A stretch of DNA of 31,054 nucleotides from CAZXMB01 sp964641715. GTDB taxonomy: Bacteria; Desulfobacterota; BSN033; UBA1163. The notes below the pieces were generated by a model. That model made no database searches, was not told the origin of the DNA, and saw only the letters and a list, made by a program, of their open reading frames with translations. Numbering within the stretch: position 1 is the stretch's first letter; every line of letters starts with the position of its first letter. The position numbers were made by a program, and so were the translations under genes. Of the stretch, positions 24,831 through 31,054 are shown piece by piece. The DNA lies in contig CAZXMB010000008.1 of NCBI GenBank assembly GCA_964641715.1, positions 1-31,054 of the forward strand, written 5' to 3'.

Positions 24831-25814
24831 ATGCACGAACGCGTTTATCTCGAAGATGTGGGAAAACCCTTCAGCTCCACTCCGATTGGCCATGCGAGGG
24901 TCTGGGAGGTTCGGAATTTAGGAAACGACCAGACCCTCCCATTCCTCCTCTATGTGGTGGAGAGTGAAATGGGAGAACAATTCCTCCTCGGAAGAGGGGT
25001 ATGCGGCAGGCCGAAGTTCAACATGATCCGCTACATCGCCAAATCGTTCGTGGAGCTTTTTTTCGAACAATTCAACAAAAAAAATTGTTTCCAATACCTC
25101 ATCCTGAGGGGGGCCTATCCCTTCGATCTCCAGTTTGGATTTGGTTGCGCTTCGCCTTACGACCGCCTTCTGCTCCCCACGGGCTTTATCAAACTCCAGA
25201 GGGTCCTGAATCCGGAGGGAACCGATTGGGAGATACGGGCCCAGAGTTTCATCGGAGAGTATCAGGGGGATACCTGGCTCATTCCGGATACCGCCATTGC
25301 CTCCGGCTCGACCCTTGCGTTTTTCCTGAGAAACGGATTTGTCCACCATCTTCCCAAACGGGTATATATCTTTACGGCCTGCGGGAGTCTCGAAGGGATT
25401 CAACGGATTTATCAGGAGTGCCTGAAGAAGGATGTGGAGCTCATCCCTGTCTTCTCCCAGTGTATCTTCGAGGTCTCCAAAGTGGGGAACCTTCCGGGGC
25501 TTCCCCTCACCGACCTGCCCGTTGTCAACCCGGGGTCCATCACCACAAAGAAATTCTTTGAAAAGGCCTATCGTCGTTACCAGGGAACCCGGATGTGTTG
25601 CGTGGGGGATATCGGTGAAAGCCTTGAGAATCCTGTTCAATATTCCCTCCATACCCTCTGGGAGATGCAGAAGGTGGGAATGGATCCTAAGAAAGAGGAC
25701 TGGAACTCCTGGAGCGTGGACATCCGGGAAAATAGTTTCCAGAGGAAGGTGATGGATTTCAGTCCTGCGCTCTTCGAATATCTTAAAGAGATCTGGGAAG
25801 AGGACCTTCCATGA
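24831..25814 (+). CDS. Hypothetical protein with phosphoribosyltransferase-like loop
   Basis: 327 residues, soluble; not a family I can name. Asp153-Thr161 (DTAIASGST) in GDTWLIPDTAIASGSTLAFF has the shape of the PRPP-binding loop of type-I phosphoribosyltransferases. It is followed, as in uracil phosphoribosyltransferase, by a strand with KRVYIFTACGSLEGIQRI. The C-terminal GDIGESLENPVQYSLHTLWEM may be a second functional patch. A PRPP or nucleoside substrate is therefore an inference. GGAGG at 24820-24824 precedes ATG 24831. A 324-codon frame on the opposite strand is rejected as a shadow. Confidence 0.75.
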   Translation: MHERVYLEDVGKPFSSTPIGHARVWEVRNLGNDQTLPFLLYVVESEMGEQFLLGRGVCGRPKFNMIRYIAKSFVELFFEQFNKKNCFQYLILRGAYPFDLQFGFGCASPYDRLLLPTGFIKLQRVLNPEGTDWEIRAQSFIGEYQGDTWLIPDTAIASGSTLAFFLRNGFVHHLPKRVYIFTACGSLEGIQRIYQECLKKDVELIPVFSQCIFEVSKVGNLPGLPLTDLPVVNPGSITTKKFFEKAYRRYQGTRMCCVGDIGESLENPVQYSLHTLWEMQKVGMDPKKEDWNSWSVDIRENSFQRKVMDFSPALFEYLKEIWEEDLP

Positions 25815-25876
25815 ACGGAGAATCAAATCCTCCGGTGGCCATCGTGAGAGCTCTTGCCCTGGACAACCTGCTTTGA
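25811..25876 (+). CDS. Possible 21-codon gene remnant
   Basis: The ATG overlaps the stop of the preceding gene (ATGA), the usual form of translational coupling, but the frame ends after 21 codons (MNGESNPPVAIVRALALDNLL). It may be the leftover beginning of a deleted downstream gene or may be meaningless. A small inverted repeat, TGAGG (25874-25878) with CCTCA (25892-25896), lies between it and the convergent carboxypeptidase gene. Confidence 0.25.
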   Translation: MNGESNPPVAIVRALALDNLL

Positions 25877-25893
25877 GGCCATTCTTCTGCACC

Positions 25894-27195
25894 TCAGATC
25901 TTCTTTCTCTTGGGCCGGTAAAACCACCAAACTCCTAAGACAAGGAGGAGCACACCCCCACCACCTATCCCTGTTAAGACAGGCCAGGAGGGAAGAAGAC
26001 TCTTTTCTATATTGGATGAAGCAAGGAGGTTAACCTCTTTGACTCCTTTTCCCTCTTTTTGAACGAGAACTTTTGCTAAAACCTGACCTTTCTGAACAGG
26101 AGCCACAACATAGGAAGGTAATTGGGGGAGGGCGGAGACCGAATTTTCCTTTCCCTTCGCGACCGTCGCCCTTCCGTCCTCTGCCGCAATGAGAACGATT
26201 TGATTCAGCTTCCCTCTCCTCACCTTGATTGGACCAAAAGATGAACCCTTCTTGATAGCTTCGACAGTCGAAAAATTTCTGAAACCATGCTCCAGCAATT
26301 TTTGTGCTTCCGGGGCTCTCTTCTTCACCTTGTCACATCCCATCACCACGGCAATCATCCTTTGCCCATCCCTCTTGGCGGTTGCCACGAGATGATAGCC
26401 CGATTCCTCGACGTGCCCTGTTTTTAAGCCATCCACCCCGATATTCTTCTGTAGAAGCGTATTGCGATTTCCCTGACGAATCCCGTTGTATTCAAATTCC
26501 GTGGTGGAATGAAAGGATAAGGCTTCCGGATGATCCTCGATATATCGCCTGGAAAGGATGGCCATGTCCATGGCAGTGGTCATCTGCCCATCAGCAGGCA
26601 TCCCGTGAGAGTTCTGGAAATGAGAATCCTTCATCCCCAGGAGCTTTGCTTTCTCATTCATCTTCGAAACGAAGACCTCTTCTGACCCTGTTAGATGTTC
26701 GGCCAATGCGACGCAGGCATCATTTCCGGAGGCAATGGCCACCCCTTTGATCAGATCCTCCACCTTCACCCTTTCCCCCACTTTGATGAACATCTTGGAA
26801 CCCTGAATCCTCCAGGCCTTTTCACTGACGGTCACCATATCCTCCATCTTCAACTGCCCCGCACGAAGTCCATCCAGGACCAGGTAGAGGGTGAGGACCT
26901 TGGCGAAACTGGCAGGTGCAATCTTCAAAGAGGGATTCTGTTCGTAGAGAACCTCGCCTGTAAGGCCATCGACCAGAACGGCAGATTGAGCATCACATTG
27001 AAGTGCATTCTTTGTGGCCGGATTTTGTGCCTCTTGAGCGGGTTGTTTCTTTTTTTGAGAAGAAGCCGCTGGGGAAGATTTCGATTTGGAAGCCTTTGGA
27101 GTGGACTTGGAAAAACTGTGATTGGGAACGGCAATGAGAAAAATGGACAGGATTAAAATGAATATCCGGCTTTTTTGACGAGAACGAATTTTCAT
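25894..27195 (-). CDS. D-alanyl-D-alanine carboxypeptidase (PBP5/6 type, S11)
   Basis: 433 residues, exported to trim peptidoglycan pentapeptides. A signal peptide (hydrophobic 11-23) is followed by a Lys/Ser/Pro/Ala-rich spacer (about 30-62). The catalytic motifs are Ser96-Phe-Ala-Lys99, Ser156-Gly-Asn158 and Lys258-Thr-Gly260. A PBP5-type C-terminal domain follows (about 315-395). The end is a true membrane helix (about 404-424) plus RPKRKKI instead of the amphipathic anchor of enteric PBP5. The ribosome site GGAGGGAAGG precedes the ATG. It is transcribed away from the dehydratase genes. Confidence 0.94.
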   Translation of the reverse strand: MKIRSRQKSRIFILILSIFLIAVPNHSFSKSTPKASKSKSSPAASSQKKKQPAQEAQNPATKNALQCDAQSAVLVDGLTGEVLYEQNPSLKIAPASFAKVLTLYLVLDGLRAGQLKMEDMVTVSEKAWRIQGSKMFIKVGERVKVEDLIKGVAIASGNDACVALAEHLTGSEEVFVSKMNEKAKLLGMKDSHFQNSHGMPADGQMTTAMDMAILSRRYIEDHPEALSFHSTTEFEYNGIRQGNRNTLLQKNIGVDGLKTGHVEESGYHLVATAKRDGQRMIAVVMGCDKVKKRAPEAQKLLEHGFRNFSTVEAIKKGSSFGPIKVRRGKLNQIVLIAAEDGRATVAKGKENSVSALPQLPSYVVAPVQKGQVLAKVLVQKEGKGVKEVNLLASSNIEKSLLPSWPVLTGIGGGGVLLLVLGVWWFYRPKRKKI

Positions 27196-27231
27196 CCTTC
27201 CCTCCGAAATTTTCTGAAAAGGTTATGGGTC

Positions 27232-27260
27232 TTCATAACAGATTCCAGTCCACATTTCAA
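27232..27260 (-). promoter_or_regulatory. Promoter of the carboxypeptidase gene
   Basis: On the minus strand, TTGAAA (27260-27255), a 17-base spacer and TATGAA (27237-27232) lie about 40 bases before the start codon. The -35 is inside the palindrome at 27254-27273. Confidence 0.55.
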
Positions 27261-27273
27261 TCTACATTGAAAT
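27254..27273. promoter_or_regulatory. Perfect palindrome between divergent genes
   Basis: ATTTCAAT-N4-ATTGAAAT, an 8-bp perfect inverted repeat. It lies between the divergent carboxypeptidase and dehydratase genes and contains a TTGAAA on each strand. The minus-strand copy is the predicted -35. The plus-strand copy (27267-27272) has a weak partner, TAGATA, 17 bases downstream. An operator for a dimeric repressor is plausible. Confidence 0.5.
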
Positions 27274-27337
27274 TCATGGTGATCTGGGTTAGATATAGGA
27301 CCTGATGGAATTCTTCTCCTAATCATTTTCTGTCCCG

Positions 27338-28471
27338 ATGGATAAGGAACGCTCTTTAGCAGAAATCTTAAAAGAGTTTGAAACCATCGCTTCCTTGGGA
27401 TATCGGGAAATCGCCTCCTTCCTTCCGAAAGATCAAATCCCGATGGGTTTCTTCTGTCCCTATGTACCGGAAGAACTGATCCATGCCTCAGGGGGCTTTC
27501 CCCTCCGCCTCATGGGATCCCCCATCCAGATGTCTCATGTCCAGGCTCACCTCCCTGTCAACTGCTGCCATCTGGTGAAGTCTTCCCTTGAAAGCTTGCT
27601 CCAGGGAGAACTCCATTTTTTAAAGGGAGTTATTTTCAGCCATACCTGTGATGCCATGCAGGGACTCGCCGATATCTGGGCTTTTCAGAAACGCACTCCC
27701 CTTCAATTTAACTTCATGATGCCCACCCGCCTGGAGGGTGATCTGCCGAGGTCCTACCTCAGGGCAGAGATGGAAAGATTGAAGGCTTTTCTCGATTCGA
27801 ACGTTGGAAAAGTTACTCCGTCAAACCTCAAGGCCTCGATCCACCTTTTTAACCGTATCAGAGAAAAGATCCGGGAGATCTATGTTCGAAAGCGCTCAAC
27901 GAATCAATTCTCTGAAACCCATTTCGCCGAAGTCATCCGTGCGGGTCACCTGATGGACCGCCGACATCACCTTGAGCTCCTCGAGGCATTACTCCCCTCA
28001 ATCCCTGAGAAAATAGAGGCCGGAGACCGGGTTCCCATCTTTCTTTCGGGAAACATGGTCCATTCCCCTTCCTTTTTTTCTCTCATCGAGGAAGCGGGGG
28101 CAAAGGTGGTCTCTGATGATCTCTGCAGCGGAGCTCGATTTCTTCCCCTGATGGTGAAAGAAGAAGGAGATCTCCTCGATGCCCTGACAGAGCGATATTT
28201 CACTTCCTATCTCTGCCCTGCCAAACATAAAGGTGTGGATACGCACATCCAAACACTTCTGAAGGAGGTGGAAACCTGCGGAGCAAAAGGGGTGGTCTTC
28301 CTCCTCTATAAGTATTGTGAAAACCATTTCTTCGACTACCCGGATCTGAAGCAGGCTCTTGAATCAAAGGGAATTCCAACACTGCTCCTCGAAGTGGAAG
28401 ACCCGTCCCATTCGATTGGGCAGCTGAAGACCCGATTGCAGGCCTTTGTGGAGATGCTCAGCACCTTCTAA
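27338..28471 (+). CDS. 2-hydroxyacyl-CoA dehydratase / benzoyl-CoA reductase family subunit (HgdB/BcrC-like)
   Basis: 377 residues, the size of BcrC/BadD/HgdB subunits. Family-like cysteines occur in GFFCPYVPEELIHASGG, NCCHLVKSS, FSHTCDAMQG, SDDLCSGARF and LYKYCENHFFDYPDLK, followed by IPTLLLEVEDP. Such subunits carry a [4Fe-4S] cluster and, with a second subunit and an ATP-driven activator, remove water from 2-hydroxyacyl-CoA or reduce aromatic CoA esters. The second subunit probably is the gene at 28644; no activator is in the window. The substrate cannot be told. The ribosome site is weak. Confidence 0.88.
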   Translation: MDKERSLAEILKEFETIASLGYREIASFLPKDQIPMGFFCPYVPEELIHASGGFPLRLMGSPIQMSHVQAHLPVNCCHLVKSSLESLLQGELHFLKGVIFSHTCDAMQGLADIWAFQKRTPLQFNFMMPTRLEGDLPRSYLRAEMERLKAFLDSNVGKVTPSNLKASIHLFNRIREKIREIYVRKRSTNQFSETHFAEVIRAGHLMDRRHHLELLEALLPSIPEKIEAGDRVPIFLSGNMVHSPSFFSLIEEAGAKVVSDDLCSGARFLPLMVKEEGDLLDALTERYFTSYLCPAKHKGVDTHIQTLLKEVETCGAKGVVFLLYKYCENHFFDYPDLKQALESKGIPTLLLEVEDPSHSIGQLKTRLQAFVEMLSTF

Positions 28472-28479
28472 ACGAAGGA

Positions 28480-28622
28480 AAATTTCTAATTTCGAAGCAC
28501 GAAATCCGAAACAAACTTGAATGACCGAATTTCAAAATTAATGAATAAAAAATTTATTTGGGAAATTTGGATTTCGGATTTGTTTCGAGTTTCGATATTC
28601 GAATTTCGGATTTACAAACAGA
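28480..28622. repeat. Long AT-rich degenerate repeat with imperfect dyad symmetry
   Basis: The left part (CGAAATCCGAAACAAA near 28500) is an imperfect reverse complement of the right part (GGATTTCGGATTTGTTTCGA near 28569-28588), so the stretch could fold back on itself. Same word family as 23200-23267 and 24750-24816. It fills the gap between the two dehydratase subunit genes. Confidence 0.55.
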
Positions 28623-28643
28623 CATCTTGGAGAAGCGTTAATT

Positions 28644-29876
28644 ATGGAAAATGAGATTCAAACCAATCCTTATCGGGCCATTCGCGCAACAGGGGCTTAT
28701 CGTCGCCTGATGAAGGCTTATTATTTGATGGTGAAGCATCCCTCCTGGTTCGGTAAAAAAGTCGCCTGGATCACCAGCGGTGGGCCGGTGGAACCTCTTT
28801 ATGCCATGGGAGTCCTCCCCTTCTATCCGGAAAATTATGGGGCCATGTGCGGGGCCTCACGCCTCTCCGTCGGTCTTTGCGAGGCGGCGGAGCAAAAAGG
28901 ATACTCTTATGACCTTTGTTCCTATGCCCTGACAGACATTGGGTCTTCGATCACAGGGAAGGGTCCTCTCGGCAGGCTTCCCAGGCCCGACTTTCTGGTT
29001 TGCAGTAACAATATCTGCGGAACGGTGATCAAATGGTATGAGCTTCAGGCACGTGCTCTCCGTGTACCCGTCTTCTTTCTCGATACTCCCTTCGTCCATG
29101 ATCAGGTTCGGCCCCATACCTTAACATATGTGCAGGATCAGATGAGAGAGTATATCTCCTTCCTTGAAAACCAGTTGAACCGCCCCTTCTCTCTGGAACG
29201 GTTTCAAAAGGTCTGCTCCCGTTCTTTTGAGACCATTACGCTCTGGAAAGAGATCCTCGGTCTTTCCCGCCGTCATCCGGCACCGATTGCCGCTTTTGAT
29301 GCCTTCATTCATATGGCCCCTATCGTGACGCTTCGTGGAACACGATGGGCAGTCTGTTATTACCGGAGGCTCAAGAGAGAGATGGAAGAAAGGGTGAGAA
29401 AGGGTGTGGGGGCCTTTGGTCGGGAGGAGATCCGGCTGATCTGGGATAATATCCCTATCTGGTATGATATCCGAAACCTGTCCAGGATCCTTTCCTCTCA
29501 CGGGGCTGTCCTGGTGGCGGACACCTATACCTCAGCCTGGGTCCTGGATGACCTTGATCTTAAACGGCCCCAGGAGGGCCTCGCCAGGGCTTATGCGACG
29601 ATTCACCTCAATCTGGGCTTAGAGCACAAGATCAAGAAAATAGCTGGAATGATTGAAACCTATCAGGCTCAGGGATTTATCATGCATTCCAATCGAAGCT
29701 GTAAGCCCTATTCTCTGGGGCAATACGATCTCAGACGGGAATTGACCCGGTTAACCGGAAAACCCGGATTGATCATCGAGGCCGACCACACCGACTCACG
29801 GAGCTACGCCCCGCAACAGGTGGAGAAACAGATTCAGATGTTTCTCGAAATCATCAAGGGCAGGGGAACCAAGTGA
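28644..29876 (+). CDS. 2-hydroxyacyl-CoA dehydratase / benzoyl-CoA reductase family subunit (HgdA/BcrB-like)
   Basis: 410 residues, homologous in plan to the preceding gene's product and of the larger-subunit size. Conserved-looking blocks are VAWITSGGPVEPLYAMGVLPFYPEN, MCGASRLSVGLCEAAEQKGYS, LVCSNNICGTVIKWYE, VPVFFLDTPF, IMHSNRSCKPYSLGQYDLRREL and IIEADHTDSRSYAPQQVE. Several cysteines are candidates for a [4Fe-4S] ligand set. It should pair with the 27338-28471 product. A TTGGAGAAG ribosome site is present. It converges on the nitroreductase gene with only 13 bases between stops. Confidence 0.9.
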   Translation: MENEIQTNPYRAIRATGAYRRLMKAYYLMVKHPSWFGKKVAWITSGGPVEPLYAMGVLPFYPENYGAMCGASRLSVGLCEAAEQKGYSYDLCSYALTDIGSSITGKGPLGRLPRPDFLVCSNNICGTVIKWYELQARALRVPVFFLDTPFVHDQVRPHTLTYVQDQMREYISFLENQLNRPFSLERFQKVCSRSFETITLWKEILGLSRRHPAPIAAFDAFIHMAPIVTLRGTRWAVCYYRRLKREMEERVRKGVGAFGREEIRLIWDNIPIWYDIRNLSRILSSHGAVLVADTYTSAWVLDDLDLKRPQEGLARAYATIHLNLGLEHKIKKIAGMIETYQAQGFIMHSNRSCKPYSLGQYDLRRELTRLTGKPGLIIEADHTDSRSYAPQQVEKQIQMFLEIIKGRGTK

Positions 29877-29889
29877 GGATGAATTCTCC

Positions 29890-30549
29890 TTACCGAACAA
29901 GCCTAAAAATACTCTCCACGGCTTTCCTATCTTTCTGAGGAGATTCATCCGGATATCCTACGGCAATGAGGCAGACAAGGGACATCTCCGCGGGGACCTT
30001 CAATATCGCTTCGATCTCTTTTTTTGCAATGAGCGGCCCTGCCAGCCAGACCGCACCCAGTCCCATCTGATGGAATGCCAATAGCATTGTGGTGGCCGCC
30101 GCAGAGGCACTCTGAATCGCTGTGGGTGCTGTCCTTCGAAATTCCATGATCCGATTTGCCGCAGGATCCACAGGCTCTCTGGCGATTAAAACCTTATCCA
30201 TCGCACTTCGATACTCACCGATAAAAACTCCTATACAGGCCGGTGCGTTTCTGAAAAAGGAGGCATTTCTTTGATACCGTTTAACATCCTCCTCCCAGGA
30301 TTTCGCTTCTGGCCAGGAGGCGATCGTATCCGCCGCGGCTTGAACCGCATCAGCCATTTTCCTGATGATCTCCCGGTTCTTCACAGCGATGAAAGTCCAT
30401 CCCTGGTAATTGCCCCCGTTGGGCGCCCAGGTGGCTAATTCCACTGCTTTCTTCAACAATTCATCCGGGACTTCATCCATTTTCCATTTCCGGATCGAAC
30501 GTCTGCTCTTAATCAATCTCTCAAAAGCCTCTATTTCCATCTTTTCCAT
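29890..30549 (-). CDS. Nitroreductase family FMN oxidoreductase
   Basis: 219 residues of the NfsB/FRP fold. The FMN-phosphate motif RRSIRKW comes near the N-terminus, then ATWAPNGGNYQGWTFIAVK, AASAAATTMLLAFHQMGLGAVWLAG and a C-terminal SLVCLIAVGYPDESP block. Substrate unknown; family members reduce nitro-compounds, quinones or flavins. A second ATG three codons in (30540) has AAAGG at a better distance. It is downstream of the thioesterase gene on the same strand (20 bases), so the two are probably one operon. Confidence 0.92.
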   Translation of the reverse strand: MEKMEIEAFERLIKSRRSIRKWKMDEVPDELLKKAVELATWAPNGGNYQGWTFIAVKNREIIRKMADAVQAAADTIASWPEAKSWEEDVKRYQRNASFFRNAPACIGVFIGEYRSAMDKVLIAREPVDPAANRIMEFRRTAPTAIQSASAAATTMLLAFHQMGLGAVWLAGPLIAKKEIEAILKVPAEMSLVCLIAVGYPDESPQKDRKAVESIFRLVR

Positions 30550-30569
30550 CCTTTCTCTGTTGAAATGAT

Positions 30570-31037
30570 TTAGGATCGAGGAGGTGGAAGTTCCTCGTAA
30601 CCTTTAACCGTCAGCCCGGGCAGCACCATCATCGTCGATGTCCCGTGGGCAATCAGTCTTTCTTCGTCATCCCTGACAAAGGCCTCTCCGAGCGCAAGGG
30701 TTTTACCCATCTTGATACATCGCCCTTCGGCCCTGAGTCTGCCTTTCTGAACCGGCGCCAAATAATTTACCTTAATCTCCACGGTTGTCAATCCCAGACC
30801 ATTCTCCACCTGAGGGAAGACCGCCCAGAAGGTGGCCGCATCAACAATGGAAGCGATCGCTCCCCCATGAACAAAACCAAAAGGCTGGAGGTGCTTTTCA
30901 GCCAATTGGATTTCCAGGAGAGAGGTCCCCCATCCCAGATCCTTGATTTCCATGGAAAGAAGGGAGAAATAGGGACTCCGGTTGACCACCTTTGCCACAG
31001 CCTCTCTGTATTTTGGGTTTAATTCTTCCTCCACCAT
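30570..31037 (-). CDS. PaaI-type hot-dog thioesterase
   Basis: 155 residues of the hot-dog fold. The signature is GFVHGGAIASIVDAATFWA, with the HGG motif and the catalytic-type aspartate, then LTTVEIKVNYLAPVQKGRLRAEG and an AHGTSTMMVLPG end. It probably hydrolyses an acyl- or aryl-CoA. AAGGAG (31050-31045 on the minus strand) precedes the ATG, so the gene is complete although the window ends 17 bases later. It leads the nitroreductase gene and lies near the CoA-dehydratase pair, which suggests but does not prove a shared CoA-ester pathway. Confidence 0.92.
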   Translation of the reverse strand: MVEEELNPKYREAVAKVVNRSPYFSLLSMEIKDLGWGTSLLEIQLAEKHLQPFGFVHGGAIASIVDAATFWAVFPQVENGLGLTTVEIKVNYLAPVQKGRLRAEGRCIKMGKTLALGEAFVRDDEERLIAHGTSTMMVLPGLTVKGYEELPPPRS

Positions 31038-31054
31038 CCAGGCTCTCCTTTCAA

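Noticed and set aside
24918..25892. 324-codon minus-strand frame opposite the PRTase-like gene
   Set aside because: The plus-strand frame has a good ribosome site and recognisable motifs; the minus product is rich in His/Pro with no fold-like pattern, and it overlaps the convergent gene.

Overview
The window is a chromosomal segment of moderate GC content from what looks like an anaerobic bacterium of the Desulfobacterota (the former Deltaproteobacteria, Syntrophobacterales-like). This is an inference. It rests on sigma-54/NtrC-type control of nitrogen genes, a GlcD/GlcF-type FAD/FeS module fused to glutamate synthase domains, a pair of 2-hydroxyacyl-CoA dehydratase/benzoyl-CoA reductase-family subunits, and AT-rich degenerate intergenic repeats. 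No rRNA, tRNA, CRISPR array or transposase was found.

Region 1 (1-14798) is a nitrogen-assimilation island: amt-glnK, a tandem-GAF histidine kinase, an NtrC-family sigma-54 activator, glnA, and a 2572-residue fusion. The fusion carries, in order, a FAD oxidase, two FeS modules, two glutamate-synthase-like barrels, a class-II glutaminase and a GXGXG domain. Near-consensus sigma-54 promoters precede amt (181-196) and glnA (5585-5600). The leaders of the kinase gene and of glnA share a 30-nt motif that folds into two small hairpins with six-base loops, each with A at loop position 1 and G at position 4. The second hairpin overlaps an intrinsic terminator. This is the layout of ANTAR antiterminator targets, so the island appears to be controlled both at initiation (NtrC/sigma-54) and at elongation (an ANTAR protein encoded elsewhere).

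Region 2 (14799-17874) holds a doubtful small ORF, an ABM-domain protein, a strong sigma-70 promoter followed by a candidate structured RNA with a pseudoknot and two hairpins, a single-GAF protein, a tandem universal stress protein and a KhpA-like KH protein.

Region 3 (17875-25876) is mainly pyrimidine supply: carA (preceded by tandem 11-bp repeats, a promoter and an attenuator-like terminator), carB and dcd. An odd chimera follows, a truncated ABC permease joined in frame to an NMT1/ThiY-type binding protein. After it comes a protein with a phosphoribosyltransferase-like loop.

Region 4 (25894-31037) has a D-Ala-D-Ala carboxypeptidase on the minus strand, divergent across a perfect palindrome from two dehydratase-family subunits. 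A minus-strand nitroreductase and hot-dog thioesterase close the window.
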